This document shows positions 10,568 to 22,729 of a stretch of DNA of 64,000 nt, piece after piece (the first letter of the stretch is position 1; each line of letters begins with the position of its first letter). The DNA comes from Arcuatula senhousia. Taxonomy: Eukaryota; Mollusca; Bivalvia; Mytilida; Mytilidae. The stretch spans positions 46,054,106 to 46,118,105 of the forward strand of contig OZ020303.1 in NCBI GenBank assembly GCA_963971305.1. Direction: 5' to 3'. A program made the position numbers and the translations under genes. Under the pieces are notes generated by a model, which saw only the letters and a program-made list of their open reading frames with translations, was not told where the DNA came from and ran no database searches.

Positions 10568-10851
10568 GATTAAAAATTTTCTCGAAAACTTTGCGTGACC
10601 GCTCTCCCGAAAATTCTCAGAATTAATGATACACGTGATAAAAGCGGGGACCCTCATTGGTTTGATATGCCCTAACCTTTAACCTTAATGAATATTCACA
10701 ATGCACGATAGGAAAATCCCCAAAATTATGCAAAATCTGAACAAAGGCTTATTCAAGTATAATAACAATGGATTTTATATATGGGCACTGATAATTAAAA
10801 CTTGCAAACTTGAGTTGTATAAAACCTTTTATCTTTGATAAAATGTAATTT
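10568..10851 (-). repeat. Ngaro-like A2 split direct repeat
   Basis: 284-bp direct repeat of A1 (16260-16543), starting GATTAAAAATTTTCTCGAAA. Only about three differences were seen by eye. It directly follows B1 on the minus strand, as expected for A1-B1-A2-B2 elements. Confidence 0.9.
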
Positions 10852-10854
10852 ATG

Positions 10855-10958
10855 TACCATCAAGTTTGACGACATATGCTAAGTGATCCAAACAACTCCA
10901 CTAAGTTTTTTGCAAAGGAGCACAACAAATCCAATTAAATGTCATTTATTATTAATGA
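10855..10958 (-). repeat. Ngaro-like B1 split direct repeat
   Basis: Copy of B2 lying between the end of the recombinase ORF (10972) and A2. The ORF stops 14 nt before it, which suggests that the missing recombinase C-terminus was lost by an internal deletion up to this repeat. Confidence 0.88.
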
Positions 10959-10971
10959 TTTATTTATATAA

Positions 10972-11688
10972 TTATATATTTGACAAGGCTTTCACTGCAC
11001 AAAAAGCTTCTGATTTGTTTGAATCAATAGCAATTGTGACTGGTTGGTTATTTCTAATGTTTTTAAACGACCGCAGCACTATGTTCACTTGGTTAGGCTG
11101 TTCATTCTTGTCAAAATTTAAGAAATTTACATCTGATAATTGTACAACATTTGCACAAGCCTCTCCATCCAATGTTTTAGGAAGAATTTCACCTAAACGT
11201 AACAAGGCTGTAAATGCTAATAAGAAAACTGCTTTTAATAAAACAGTTATTGAAAGATCGCTTACAAATTTGTCAACACTTGCTAACAGTTGCTTCAAAA
11301 TTTCCTTAGTAATAGGTAAACGAGAGTCTGCTGATTTTTTAGACTTGCTACAACTATGTAAAAGTTTACGAACTAAAAAGGAGTTGGAAACATCTGGTAA
11401 ATTCAAAATTTTGTGAATATAACTAATAGCAGATATGTGAGAGTGTATTGTAGAAGGAGCTAAAGATCTAGAAACTAGTTCTCCAATAAAATTACAAATG
11501 ATGGCATAACCAACAGGTAATGTCAAGTGTAATCTTCTGTTTTCACTAAAGTCCAATAATAATTTCCTGCTGTGTTTATAAGCAGCTCTAGTTGACTTTG
11601 ACAGGGCCTTGTGCAACAGATCTTTGACCCGGGTATCTAATTGGATAGAAGATGACTGGGAATAGTTGACTGAACAGGGGACAACCAA
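10972..11688 (-). pseudogene. Tyrosine recombinase (YR), C-terminally truncated, 238 aa
   Basis: The YR integrates the circular DNA copy of DIRS/Ngaro elements. The N-terminal SAM-like DNA-binding half is visible (STRAAYKHSRKLLLDF, SRSLAPSTIHSHISAISYIH). The start of the catalytic domain follows, with the first active-site arginine in TALLRLGEIL (about residue 165). The later HxxR box and the nucleophilic tyrosine are missing because the frame ends at 10972. The ORF overlaps the end of the RT-RNase H frame by 52 nt in another frame, typical of these elements. It probably cannot recombine DNA. Confidence 0.85.
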
Positions 11689-13091
11689 GGCGCTGTCAAT
11701 TTGGCTTTCTGAAATTGTAAGCGGGAAATTTGATCAGGTAACACATTTAATACACCTTTAATGTGTTTAGCTTTGAACCAAATGTTCCATTTCAAGGCTG
11801 CCAGGACAAGACGTCTTACTAATCGCATCATAGACTTATCTCTACATGATTGTTTATTGATTACTTCAACAACAACCAGGTTGTCAGAAAAGAAAAGAAT
11901 TTTTGAATTTCTCATCCTTTGACCCCAGATTTCTAAAGCAACCACTATAGGGAATAATTCTTTTATTTGATGTGACTGTAGCGATTTATGCCAAGGATTA
12001 GCAAACCAATCTACCCCAAAAACAGCTGCATAACCTAGACTGCCCGATGCATCAGTGGAAAATTTTAAATGATCTGAAGACAACCAGTTTTCCGACATAA
12101 AAACAGATTTACCATTAAAACTATCTATGAAACATTTCCATGCTGCCATATCAGCTCTAGCCTCGCATGTAAGTTTGATAAAGTGAAAAGGATTTGTAAC
12201 ATTCACTGGGAGGTCAACAAGGCGCCTTAAGAAAACTCTACCAGGACAGACAACTAAACAAGCGAAATTCAATAAACCAATTAGTGATTGAAGGTCTCGT
12301 AGTTTAATTTTCTTGCGCTTGAAGTTATTGTTTAAACTTTTTCTGATCTTGACTAATTTGTCAATTGGCAGTCGGCTTTCCATCTTAACTGAATAAACTT
12401 CAATGCCATAAATTGTCAAAGAGGTGGCTGGTAATACAGTTTTATCATCTTTGATAGGGACTCCTATTTCTTGGCATAATTTAAGGAACTGTGCAAGATC
12501 TTTTAAACATTTATCAGAACCTGAAGGGCCAACAAAAAGAAAATCATCAATTATATGGGACATGCCTGCAGCCTGGTATTTTGTTTCCATGATCCACTGC
12601 AAAGCACATGAAAATTTTTCAAAAATTTGACAACTACTACTAGCTCCAATGGGTAAACATCTATCATAATAGAAGAAATTATTCCATGTAAAACCAAGCA
12701 AATGGTGGTCTGAAGGATGAACACTGATAATTCTAAATGCATCCTCAATATCACATTTGCTTAAAAGGCAACCCTTCCCAAAATGACGGATGAGGCTAAC
12801 AACTGAGTCAATGTTATCATATCTAACTGCTGAATTCTAAGGTGGAATAAGAGAGTAAACTGATTGGTCTTTGGGGAATGAAAGGTCATGTATTAATCTA
12901 AATTTTCCTGTGACATTTTTTGGTACTAAACCTAATGGAGAGCAAACTGAATTAGCAAAGGGTAGATGTTTAAAAGGGTCCGCAATTCTTCTCTTTAAAG
13001 ATTCTTTCGCCAATTTCTCAAAGACTTGTTTAGGATTATTCAATGCTGATTTATGATTGTTTGAAACCTTATGAGAAATGTTGCCAACCAC
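11637..13091 (-). pseudogene. DIRS/Ngaro-type reverse transcriptase-RNase H with one stop
   Basis: A single frame broken only by a TAG at 12837-12839. The upstream part (84 codons) has the RT start LGLVPK..GKFRLIHDLSFP. After the stop come IEDAF, LPIGASSSCQIFEKF and the catalytic HIIDDFLFVG box. RNase H follows: FSTDASGSLGYAAVFG, KELFPIVVALEIWG, ILFFSDN and a closing NVLPDQISR in place of the usual N.AD.LSR. Short fingers and the linked RNase H are typical of DIRS/Ngaro rather than LTR elements. Apart from the stop the frame looks recently functional. Confidence 0.9.
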
Positions 13092-13231
13092 TCCTAGTTA
13101 AAAGCCATAAGTAAACCCATGTACAAGTTCATTATAGTACAGTTTGTTATAACCTTTTAACTCTTTGGATAATTCATTAGGATTTATGGGGCTTGGTAGG
13201 TGCCGAACCTTGTTTTGGGTTTTTGTCTTGG
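13092..13231 (-). other. Junction between gag-like and RT frames
   Basis: 140 nt between the gag stop and the first methionine of the RT frame. No separate feature was seen; the RT frame may begin upstream of the chosen methionine. Confidence 0.4.
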
Positions 13232-14221
13232 TTAGGTTGAATTTTTTGGGCACTTTGCAATTGGGTGTGGCTGTTTACAGTGTTTGCATACATGTTGGAA
13301 TGGACAGCTTCTTCTTGTGCAACTTTGGTATTTGTTGTAAATTGTGTGACATGTCCCATATCCTTGTCCAAGAAAGGACTGGGTATGTCGTTTTGTAAAG
13401 TTGTTGTGATTTGGTCTTTTGTATGACTGGGTAATTCTTAAATACATGGTCTTTCTGTAAATATCATCAATAACAACCTGCCAAGGCTGCTGATGTTCTT
13501 TTCGCAATGAACGGAAAGTTTCATCATAATATAAAGATGCTTCTAGGCCTCTTAAATCATTAATTTCTTTGATTGTACTTGTGTACTTAAGCAAATATGG
13601 AGCTTGATCTGGAAACTTTTGGATAAAAATAGCCATATAAATATTAAAAGCTTTGCTCCAATCAGTGAATGAAGTAATATTTTTCTGCTTAGAACTGTTT
13701 TGTTTTGTATTAACCGTGACCTCATTTGGGGCCAAGGTTACAGACCAAGATTCTTGGTTCATGTTCTTTGGCAACAGTGAACCCATATCAATGTATTCAT
13801 TGCACCAATTTTTTTCTTTTATCTTATGTGGTACATGTGCACCTAAGGGAATACCTGTAGTTAAATCTGTAGATGGGCGTTGTCCAACATTATATTGGTT
13901 TTGAATCCTAGCTGAAGGCTCAGAACCTAGAATGCAGTTGACTAAAGACTGAACTTGTCCATTTACATTATTACTATCATAGTTTGGAGTATACATGGTG
14001 AAATTGTTACTAGAGTTTGTATAAGGTGGTTGTAGCTGCTGCTGTGTAGGCTGGGGAAGAGATCCATTGCAGGCTGAGTTCGATACGGAGTAAATTGGAA
14101 TGCCAGAATTCGCAGTGTTCATCTGATAAAAGTTGTTCCCGCTGATGAATATAAAGTTGGAATTGTTGGTAAGTAGAAAGGGGTGTCCATATTTGATGCT
14201 GGTATAACTGTAGAGTTCCAT
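13232..14221 (-). pseudogene. Gag-like protein, C-terminal part with zinc knuckle
   Basis: The frame contains SFTDWSKAFNIYMAIFIQKF, PDQAPYLLKYTSTI and a terminal Cys/His cluster (YQSCTRRSCPFQHVCKHC, then HPIAKC), the pattern I associate with DIRS/Ngaro Gag C-termini. The first residues of the open frame overlap the N-terminal gag frame (14119-14655), which is in another phase. A 1-nt slip near 14120-14150, in a run of T residues, would join them. The middle is rich in Gln, Asn and Pro. Confidence 0.75.
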
Positions 14222-14655
14222 TCCTCTGACCTTGACGTTTGCACACTTGTGAGTTGGTCGGCACTAGAAGCGACGGTGCTCGATACATTGGGCATGTGTG
14301 GCAACACCGGCCTTGAATTCGATGGCACAAAGTGAGTGTTCTGGAAGTTTTGAGAAGGGCTTTGAAGATTTTGAATCCTTACAATTTCTCTAGCTAGTTT
14401 TTCGTAGTCAATTTTTTCACTGGATTTACATGTACATGTAGCTGGCATTGCATCAGTTGGCATTTGAATGAGTTGCTCATTAACTGTGTGTACTGTTGGG
14501 GTGACATCTGTTTCCACATTATCTAAAGGAATGTTACATGTATCATTGTTTTCTTCAGAGTCATTGACCATGGAAACATCTCTGTTGTTGTTTTGTCTTG
14601 AATATTTTGATTTTCTAGTACGTGCCGGCAGGGTGCTCTTTAGTTTAGGCCCCAT
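14119..14655 (-). pseudogene. Gag-like protein, N-terminal part
   Basis: I start at the methionine at 14655 (MGPKLKSTLPARTRKSKY) because the 17 preceding codons are hydrophobic and unlike a Gag. A basic N-terminus is followed by a low-complexity, Asn- and Thr-rich region and KIDYEKLAREIVRIQ, a possible short helix. The frame stops in the overlap with the downstream gag frame, indicating a frameshift. Confidence 0.7.
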
Positions 14656-14706
14656 CACTATGACTGATATGCTGAAAAATTGAAAAATTAATAAATAAAT
14701 GTGCAA

Positions 14707-15492
14707 ACTAAAATCACACTCTTATCCAAAGATATTATGCATAAACATGTATGTACGTGTTTGTACATGTGTTTGACTTTGCAAAAGGTTAAATAAATTA
14801 ATAGATAAACATGCTGTCACCATGTGACACATAAATCATGGAATTATATGTAATTATGTGTATACATGTACATGTAGAAGGAGAATAATTTTGCACCATA
14901 TGCAAACAGAGTTGGCACCAAGTGCCCTAAATGATTTACACCATGTGTAAAATAAAAATATATGGTATGTACCATGTACAAACCTGCACCATGTGCAACA
15001 TGCAATTTACTGGTTATCTGAGCTCAGAAGACTGTGTTGTATTTGATTTAGTTATGATAAAGCTAACTAACAACAAAAGATTAAATAAACTACAAAAAAT
15101 CTTTATGCAGCACTGTATGTTTTATATCTTTTTTTTTTAATTACTATGGCTGTACCAATATTTACACGTACAAGTACCTGAACTTGAAAGATAAATGAAC
15201 TTGCCATTAACCATAAGCATTTTACATATTTCACCATGATATAATAATAAATCTAACTTGTTTGTGACAATATGTTCTAGTAGTGGACAAAAAACTTGAT
15301 AAAAGTGTTGTGTAAATCTGGCAAGAAATGTGGACTTTTATTTAAATACATGATGTAGTTAAATGAGAGATACATGTACATGAAACATGCCCATGATCAA
15401 CTTGAAAGATTCGATCATAAAAAAATAAAATAAATGTAAACGTCAAATAAAGTAAGAATGAAATTCAGATACCAAATAAAATTCTTAACAGA
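14707..15492 (-). other. Spacer between SGNH and gag ORFs inside the element
   Basis: AT-rich with many CATG/ACATGTAC-type motifs (for example near 14740-14890 and 14980-15005). No ORF of substance. Probably non-coding element sequence. Confidence 0.5.
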
Positions 15493-15876
15493 CTAGATAT
15501 TACCAAGGAACTTGTGGGCATGTAACACTGCACTACGGACACTTCTAAAATATTTCCTCATTCCACTGTTATTAAGGTGTACCCCATCAAAAGCAAGATG
15601 TGCCAGGGAATCCCAAAAACCTCTGTGTTTCCAAAACATCAAACAAGGGTTGTTGGTAGTTTGTAACAGTGTATGCAAAAGCCTATTACACCTTATAACC
15701 TTGTCATTATAACTAATTCCAACAGTTTCTGGATTTCTAAGCAACAACTGTCCAATTATAATTACAGAGATGCCGACACCTTCATTCAAATATGATGCAA
15801 ACGATACAATGTCTCTAGCCACGTTTTCGGGAGAGCGTGTACTTAAATCATTATCTCCAATATGAATAGAAATCAC
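15493..15876 (-). pseudogene. SGNH-hydrolase ORF, N-terminally incomplete (about 127 aa)
   Basis: Block III is visible as HIGDND and block V, with the catalytic Asp-His pair, as FDGVHLNNSGMRKYF; in between lie SVIIIGQLLLRNP and YNDKVIRCNRLL. Block I, with the nucleophile serine, is absent: the in-frame upstream stop is at about 15910-15912 and the open frame begins at a GTG. Some Ngaro elements are known to carry an extra SGNH hydrolase ORF. Here it lies 5' of gag, whereas I recall it 3' of the recombinase. Its role in the element cycle is unknown; esterase or acetylhydrolase activity is only implied by family. Confidence 0.75.
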
Positions 15877-16259
15877 AGAAGCACATGAGAAGGGGGGTCT
15901 CCATGAAAGTTATATAGATCTTATCTTTCCTGTATAAGACGTGGGATTGTCAATTGTTATTTGAAAAACATTGGCATTTAGTCTTAAATTCAAATACGAC
16001 GTATTATTATTTGCAAAGTCTCGTAATCGTCGCACATTACTGTGCCTTAAAATAGCGATGGAGGTACAAACTAAGCACATGCGCAGTGAGTCAGTGTATC
16101 AGATTACAAGCACCGATCGAATAAACAAAGGAAACAAAGTAAATAAAGCGATAAAAGTACTCACTTTTCAGAAAATAACACAGTATATTAAACTGGGTAC
16201 ATAATCGAATAGCATCAACAAATCCAAAAACATAAAATTAGGAATGGCTAAAATAAATT
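15877..16259 (-). other. 5' leader of the Ngaro-like element
   Basis: Between A1 and the SGNH frame. No continuation of the SGNH protein was found in any frame; it may hold a degraded first part of that ORF or an intron. Confidence 0.4.
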
Positions 16260-16543
16260 GATTAAAAATTTTCTCGAAAACTTTGCGTGACCGCTCTCCC
16301 GAAAATTCTCAGAATTAATGATACACGTGATAAAAGCGGGGACCCTCATTGGTTTGATATGCCCTAACCTTTAACCTTAATGAATATTCACAATGCACGA
16401 TAGGAAAATCCCCAAAATTATGTAAAATCTGAACAAAGGCTTATTCAAGTATAATAACAATGGATTTATTATATGGGCACTGATAATTAAAACTTGCAAA
16501 CTTGAGTTGTATAAAACCTTTTATCTTTGATAAAATGTAATTT
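16260..16543 (-). repeat. Ngaro-like A1 split direct repeat (5' end of element)
   Basis: 284 bp, near-identical to A2. Sequence outside it (16544 onward) belongs to another repeat family, so 16543 is the likely element end. No target-site duplication is expected for these elements and none was seen. Confidence 0.9.
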
Positions 16544-16549
16544 CTTAAT

Positions 16550-17215
16550 TATACCACACGCAACGAAGTTGCGATGAGTATCGTATTTTTGATAGGTCCG
16601 TCTGTCTGTCTGTCGGTGAGTCCATCCGTCCGTGATTAAAATTTTCGTAACACATTTCTCAGCAAGTATTTTAAAATAGTCGGCTTTTGGTATTTTGTAT
16701 GTAGCTTAAGGACGGGGTCCCATGTGGTGGGATACGTTTTCAGGTTTGTCAATCATCTATTTTTCATTTTACAGGTCGACTTAGACGTTTTTCACTAAAT
16801 TTGAGTTGAACATTTTCGTAACAGAATTTCCGCAACTATTTATCATATGCTTTCAATATTTGGTATGTAGTTTTAGGAAGGAGTTCCATATGGTGGGATG
16901 CATTTTCAGGTCTGTGATCATCTTCTTCCCATTTAACGAGCCGACTCAGACTTTTTTCACTAAATTTTCAGGGTTTCAGGGTTGAAAATTTTTGTCGCAA
17001 ATTTTCTCGCTGTTGATCGTAGGCTTTCAATATTTGGTATGGAGGTAAGTGTTAGGGTCCCATATTGTGGGATACATTTCCAGGTCTGTCAATCATCTGT
17101 TCTCTGTTTAACGAGCCGACTCATACCTTTTCCACCCCTTAAGTCGATAGTTTTTGCAACAGATTTTAGAGCACGCAGCTGTAGGTAGGGATCCTCAAAA
17201 TAGATAATTTCTATC
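16550..17215. repeat. Tandem repeat, about 165-bp unit (family with GTCTGTCTGTC start)
   Basis: Opens with TTAATTATACCACACGCAAC and a GTCTGTCTGTCTGTCGG stretch. Three units follow, each holding a GGGTCCCATRTGGTGGGATA-like block (16715, 16880, 17053), CAGGTCTGTCAATCATCT and a TTTTCACTAAATTT block. Related units occur at 24430-24780, and a related start at 18707-18800. Confidence 0.75.
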
Positions 17216-18706
17216 CAAAATATGGACGCGTGGGCTATGCGAGCGTGCTCACTAAGGTTTTTACATTTTGAAAATATTTACAGAAATTTGCACAGCTCTT
17301 GTGAGAGACTTAACTTTCTAAGGTTGTATTATTAAATGATGCATATACCCTTGTAGCCAAAGCCTAGACAGTCACAAACAACGAACTTGGTATTCATTTG
17401 TAAACAAGTTATCAATTGTCTTGATAGAATAATAATCTCAATGTGAAATTCATTTTAAGTTAAAATACATTCTAAGTTTTAAATCTTCTTTTTGTTTTCA
17501 GAACAGAAAATTATATGGAAAACATATACATTTACATTTTGTAAATTCCCTACATAATAACAAGAACGGACTAAGGATCTTCGTGGCCAGTGAACCTATG
17601 TCATTTTTATCATTACAGTATGAATGATTATACAGCTAATTACTCGGGGCAAACCAGGACTAAAACCTGTTAATGCATGGTCGTGATTTCCTTTGACTTT
17701 TTTCTTTCAATCGGGGGGGGGGGGGTTCTCTGGTAATTTTTTTTAACATACGATAAATTCATCTTGTTGTCCTATAACAAAGTTTCATTGAATAATTTAT
17801 TAGGCCCTAAAATATTCATCCCTGAATAGAAGTTATAACAGGTTTACTGATGTCTTAGCTATATGGGGCTTTATTTAATTATCTTTTTGACCTTATTCAT
17901 TTCTATTTATATATCCTTGACAATTTCAAACTTCTTTCAACTTATTAAAAATCTGAAAACAAATTAGACTTACCCCGGGAAATAGGGTTAAATTTACAGG
18001 AAGAAAATTAGAAAATAAATTATTAATAAAACAGTTGATGTGTATTGTTTATAAAGAGACGACCTCCACCAGTGGTTGCCAAGTTTCAAGTATTTGAATT
18101 GACGCAAAGCATAGATGAAAGGCGACTTTATTCATTTCCTCCTCTGATATAAGTGTTTTCCCTTCCTTCCTTGATGTGACAACTGCAAATAAACAATTTT
18201 GTAAAGTTTTGACATTTGATAAGTGTACTCATGAGTACATTTATTTGACTTAGAAATAATAATGCCTGTTCATTTAAATCATTGCTAAATATTTTTTTTT
18301 TATTTTCCATAATTTGGGGATGGTTAAAAATTTGTTCCTGTTATTTTAGCTTTCGAAAGCACATTTTTGCCATTTATGTGCCTTATAAATGTTAGGAACA
18401 TCCGCCTAATGCTTAATAACAGTAAGATTTCAATAAACCAACATTTTGGGGCCTCAGAACAGATGTTGAGCTTTTTAAAGTACAGCAAATGCTATGTTTT
18501 AATAAATAAGTGTATTATGATCTATATAGATATGGACAAACCTTAGAATATTGATTCATCTTTCAAATAAATATAGCACAGTATATTGAAAACCACTGTC
18601 CATTCGGTCAAAAACCGCTGCCTGCTGGAAAACCAGAGCTCTGCAAGTATAATAAAATGCCTGGTCGTCAGTCCAGTCGGACACTTATTTGTCAATCTTT
18701 TTCATT
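17216..18706. other. Non-coding stretch
   Basis: No exon or family was recognised. It contains a G homopolymer (about 17707-17718) and AT-rich sequence only. Confidence 0.4.
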
Positions 18707-18805
18707 AATTATACCCCTCGCTTGAAAAGTGGGAGTATATAGTGCTAGAGGTGTCTGTCTGTCCGTCCGTCTGTTCGTGTGCCCGTCCTTCCGTCTCTTT
18801 CCTTT
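18707..18805 (+). repeat. Fragment of the GTCTGTCTGTCC repeat family
   Basis: TTAATTATACCCCTCGCTTG followed by GTCTGTCTGTCCGTCCGTCT and similar units; the same 5' end type as 16550. Confidence 0.6.
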
Positions 18806-18879
18806 ACATACCCAAACTCTTATCCGCAACACCTAAATGCCTTCGTGGATTTTTTATGAAACTTTCACACAATATTTAA

Positions 18880-19400
18880 AGAAAAAGTTATTTGGGAACA
18901 GAGCTAAATTGTTGCCCTGCTTAATACTGAGCAATAGCAATTATTTCCATTTAGCACTGGCTTCTTATCATGTCCTCTATTTAATTAATGTAAATACATT
19001 TGAAAATAAACAAGAAGCTGATAGAAATAAGAATATGTCCAAAGTCATAGAAAAGAAACCTCTACATGAAGGTAGACTTTATTTTGGGTGAGAGGATAGA
19101 AAAACACAGACTTTAATCCCCTCTTCTTTTATAGTTGGAGCATAAAACCTTTGTAACAATTTAATTTCTATAATAGTACAACAGGGTATTACCAATAGTC
19201 TTAACAAAAAACAATAGCATTTATAATACTATACATTGAAATTGATATAAAAAAAATACATGAGAGGAGAAAATTTAATCTACAAAAAAAAATGTTTTAT
19301 TGGTTTGTAACAATGCTGAGAAAAATGTCATTTTCAAAACAATTATCTGTACTTCAAACATTCAATTGTTAGCTGAAAATAAACTTAAAGCAACCTTTTT
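18880..19400. repeat. Segmental duplication block, copy 1
   Basis: Similar over about 500 bp to 40740-41290. Shared pieces include TTTAGCACTGGCTTC, AATGTAAATACAT, AGATAGAAACAAGAATAT-like, AAAAAACAATAGCATTTATA and AAAAATGTTTTATT.GTTTGT. The offset (about 21.8 kb) matches that of receptor exons A and B. Confidence 0.7.
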
Positions 19401-19609
19401 AAAAAAAAAATCCATTGTGTGGAAATAAATGGAAAAATTCAATATCAACAGTACATTTGCACGTAAACTTATTTTTGTCAAACAATATGCATACTAAAAT
19501 TAAGTTATCAATATATTTTGTTTTTTTTCAAATACTCAATCGTAGAACAAAAAAGCTTTGAATAATTATGATTAAATAACACATATTTATCAGCGAGCTT
19601 ATTACACCC

Positions 19610-19705
19610 GCACACAGCTCACGGTGTACAACGGTTTCGGATGCTTTGTGATCAAATTACGTTGCATGATAACTTTATGATTTTTGCAACGGATGCTCGC
19701 GAGGT
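19610..19705 (+). repeat. Inverted repeat arm, partner at 25625-25712
   Basis: About 85 bases around TACAACGGTTTCGGATGCTT, then GTGATCAAATTACGTTGCAT and GATAACTTTATGATTTT, are found reverse-complemented at 25625-25712 with only a few mismatches. Confidence 0.75.
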
Positions 19706-20888
19706 TTAAGGAGGTGAGTACGCAGGTAGGGCTACTAAAATTGCTAAATAATCACAGTTTATATCGGTTTATTTTGGTAAATTACCTTTCACGGAAGGAA
19801 GAAATGGTCAACAAAGTTATAGATTTCATTTGTTGTACTTGCAACTATCTAGGAACTTGAATATAAGGTTTTTTGTTGTACAGATATCTTTGAAAATTGA
19901 AAGTATTGGATGCAAATCGACTTTTTATGTTTGACATGACTATCTGAGGCATATGCATTGTTAATTAATATGATTATAATTATCACCAAAACCAAGTAGC
20001 GAATCAAATGTATTGTACAGAGAACGTCGATTGCATCAATATTGGCAAAAAAGAAGTCGTTTTCAAGGATAACGGATCTCCATGATCATGACAACGGATA
20101 ACTTCAATTTAAATGAGCAGCATTAGTCAATTTAAACAAATGAAAACTATGCTTGTAGGCAAATAAGGCCTCACTAATTCGTCCAAACTCCGTGGCTTAT
20201 TCTCTCGCACATTTCCGACTTAATGAAATTTCTATTCTTTTTTCTGTTTTTATTAAATACGTGTGCATCTTTATTCTCATAAAACCAATATACATTGGTA
20301 CAGAGAAAAAACAAAATATATACAATATGTACAATAGCAACAAGGGCATAAAAACAAAACCACACGCACACACACACACACCCCTTTCAAACCTTTGAAA
20401 TATTTCATGAATTGACTTGCTACAAGGCTTGTATCGTCAAGCAAAACGTTTTCATTACTTCGGGAAAATATAGTTGCCAAAATTGAAGAAGTTTATTTTT
20501 CCATGAACATAATTCAACATTATAAACGTATCCAGAAGTAAATCTAAATGTATAGACATATATGTACTTGCACCAAAAACCCTCATTGATGATTCAGATG
20601 ATTCCTGTTGATAATTATTTATGTCAATCCAATGCAAAATACCTTCAAAATCTCATTTCAGAGAATTTTGAAAAAAATCTAAATGACCTTAAATCATTCT
20701 GTTCTTTAAATCGAAACGAAATTTAAAGCCTCCTTTCATCAGACTTTTGGTTAGATATATATGACGCAAAATCATTTTATATATCAATTCAGCTACCTAC
20801 CCTACTTTTGTTATTGTTTGTATTTTAATGTAAAGCATGGCAAATGGTTAATTGAAGTCTTTTATTTTTGTTTATAAAATAAAGATAT
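19706..20888. other. Non-coding stretch with CA microsatellite
   Basis: A CA-rich run at about 20362-20382 produces several overlapping low-complexity frames on both strands. Nothing else was recognised. Confidence 0.45.
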
Positions 20889-21023
20889 TATACTCTCTCA
20901 AAAAAGAAACGCAACATGCAAAAATTTTGAAATTACATCGCATACAAAAGTCGAGTTTTATATCATCAGTTGTTGCAATATCACTATGAAATTTTACTTG
21001 GCAATAGCAGAGGGACCATTTTT

Positions 21024-21900
21024 ATACGACCGCAAAAAATTTGCGGACGTATAATGGTATGATGCTGTCGTCGTCGTCGTCGTCCGTTAACTTTAGTGTA
21101 TACACGATAACTTTAGTACTTGTTATCCAAATGCAATGAAATTTGACAATGATATTTCTTACCATTAAAGGATGGATGGGATTGATTTTGGGAGTCCCCC
21201 CTTTTTTCGTTTAGAAATTAAGGGCCAAAAGGGGCCAAAATTGCAACTTTTTTGTTTGTTCTTACAATAACTTTTTCAATTCTTCTACTCTGAAACTACT
21301 ATACAGAATTTAATGAAACTTGGTATGATTGATCATTAGAGTGTCCTGCACTATAGTAATGTTTCAATTTCTGATTCGTCAAAAAACATGACCGCCGTGG
21401 CTAAAAATAGACCATGGGGGTCAGACTACTGTTTTTGGCTTGTAATTCAAAAAGTATAAGAGATAGATGAAATCTGATGCCACCCTACTGCTTCAGGATC
21501 AAAAGTTCTACCAAAGTCTCCATTTGGTCGAAGTTGTCAGAAGACCCCTTATAGGGGTTACGGCATTTTTTCATGTTTTTGCCCTATAGTATGAAAATTA
21601 TTGCAGATATAGCAAAAAGCTGTTGCTTGCTTAATTGTTCAGCTCATTTAGCTCTACAAAAAACTCCATAGGGTCGAAGTTGTCAGATGACCTCTTATAG
21701 GGGCTACAGCCCCTAAAATAATGTTTTTTCATGTTTTTGGCCTATGAAATGAAAACTATAGCAGGTAGAGAGAAGCTGTTGCTTGCTTAAATGTTTAGCT
21801 CATTTACACAATTAAGAATTAATTTTTGCGACCCCCCCTTTTTCCCCTATTAGGTAATTAGGGGCCAAATGGGGCCAAAATCGAAACTTTTTTTATTTGT
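21024..21900 (+). repeat. TACGACCGCAAAAA repeat (copy 1)
   Basis: Starts with the palindrome-like TATACGACCGCAAAAAATTT then GCGGACGTATA, a GTC microsatellite, and two blocks each with GGGGCCAAAA, TTTTTCATGTTTTTG, and GCTGTTGCTTGCTTAA. A reverse-oriented degenerate relative occupies 50100-50930, and a small piece lies near 46500-46590. Confidence 0.7.
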
Positions 21901-22729
21901 GGTCCGATTTTGAAATTTTTTTTTGCAAGTTTATTTTTGTCAGGTAGCGAATCCAAATTTTTCTTTAATTGCTAAAACTTTTTATAAAATGTCCACAAAT
22001 CGAGTGCGCATGCCAATCAGAATTATGTCATACAGTTTGTTTGCAAGACAGTACTCAAACTGCCATCCCCATATTAAAAAAGAACGTTCCGTACAAGATT
22101 TCAATATCAGATTCTTATAACCTGAGATAATAATTAAATTCGTTATGATTTTCTCAGTTATAACTCACAAGATTGTGCTTTTTTACGTGTTTTTTTATTG
22201 AGCAGTTTGGCGTTGGCGCATGCGCACATCCAATTTTATCAGTAGATGCACGATTTTTCATAATATCGAAATTTTCAGAAGGTCTTTTAAAAGCAAAAAT
22301 GTCTTGTGTTTTACGTTTGTTATGTTATTGGAAGGCATCTCATGTTCCCATTTGACTCTTGATGCACTACATTCCGCCCAATTTTTTTCAAAATCTCTTA
22401 ACCGTCCTTCTCATACTGTGACCATTTGTTAGAATGTTTTGCAGAAGCTTTCTTTGTAAAAATTTGTATTTTAGTTCACGACAATGTTTTGGTACTGTTA
22501 TCACTCTGGATGAATAATCAAATTCAAAACTCCTTCAACCGATATGTTGTGTGCGGGGGGAATTCACGTCTCATGTTGAGCCTGATGTAAACCACTTAAG
22601 ACGGAAGTATCGTTATGATAATGATGGTATCAAAGAAAGGAAGATTTTTGCATGGTTATGGAACCAAAAAGTAACCGTTTCAAATATTGGTTACCAGAAT
22701 TATTGGATGTAAGCTAACACTATCAATTT

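Larger units (their letters stand above)
10240..16543 (-). mobile_element. Ngaro/DIRS-like tyrosine-recombinase retroelement
   Basis: Read on the minus strand the order is: A1 repeat (16543-16260), SGNH hydrolase ORF, gag-like ORF, RT-RNase H, tyrosine recombinase, B1 repeat (10958-10855), A2 repeat (10851-10568), 221-nt spacer, B2 repeat (10346-10240). This A1-body-B1-A2-B2 split-direct-repeat plan is the hallmark of PAT and Ngaro elements. The A copies are 284 bp each with only a few differences, so insertion was recent. The element is nevertheless defective: a stop in RT, a frameshift in gag and a truncated recombinase. Confidence 0.88.

Noticed and set aside
13165..14683. Plus-strand frames opposite the gag ORFs
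   Set aside because: Shadows of the element's coding strand with no family resemblance.
20174..20480. Overlapping frames on both strands near a CA repeat
   Set aside because: Low complexity created by the CA microsatellite.
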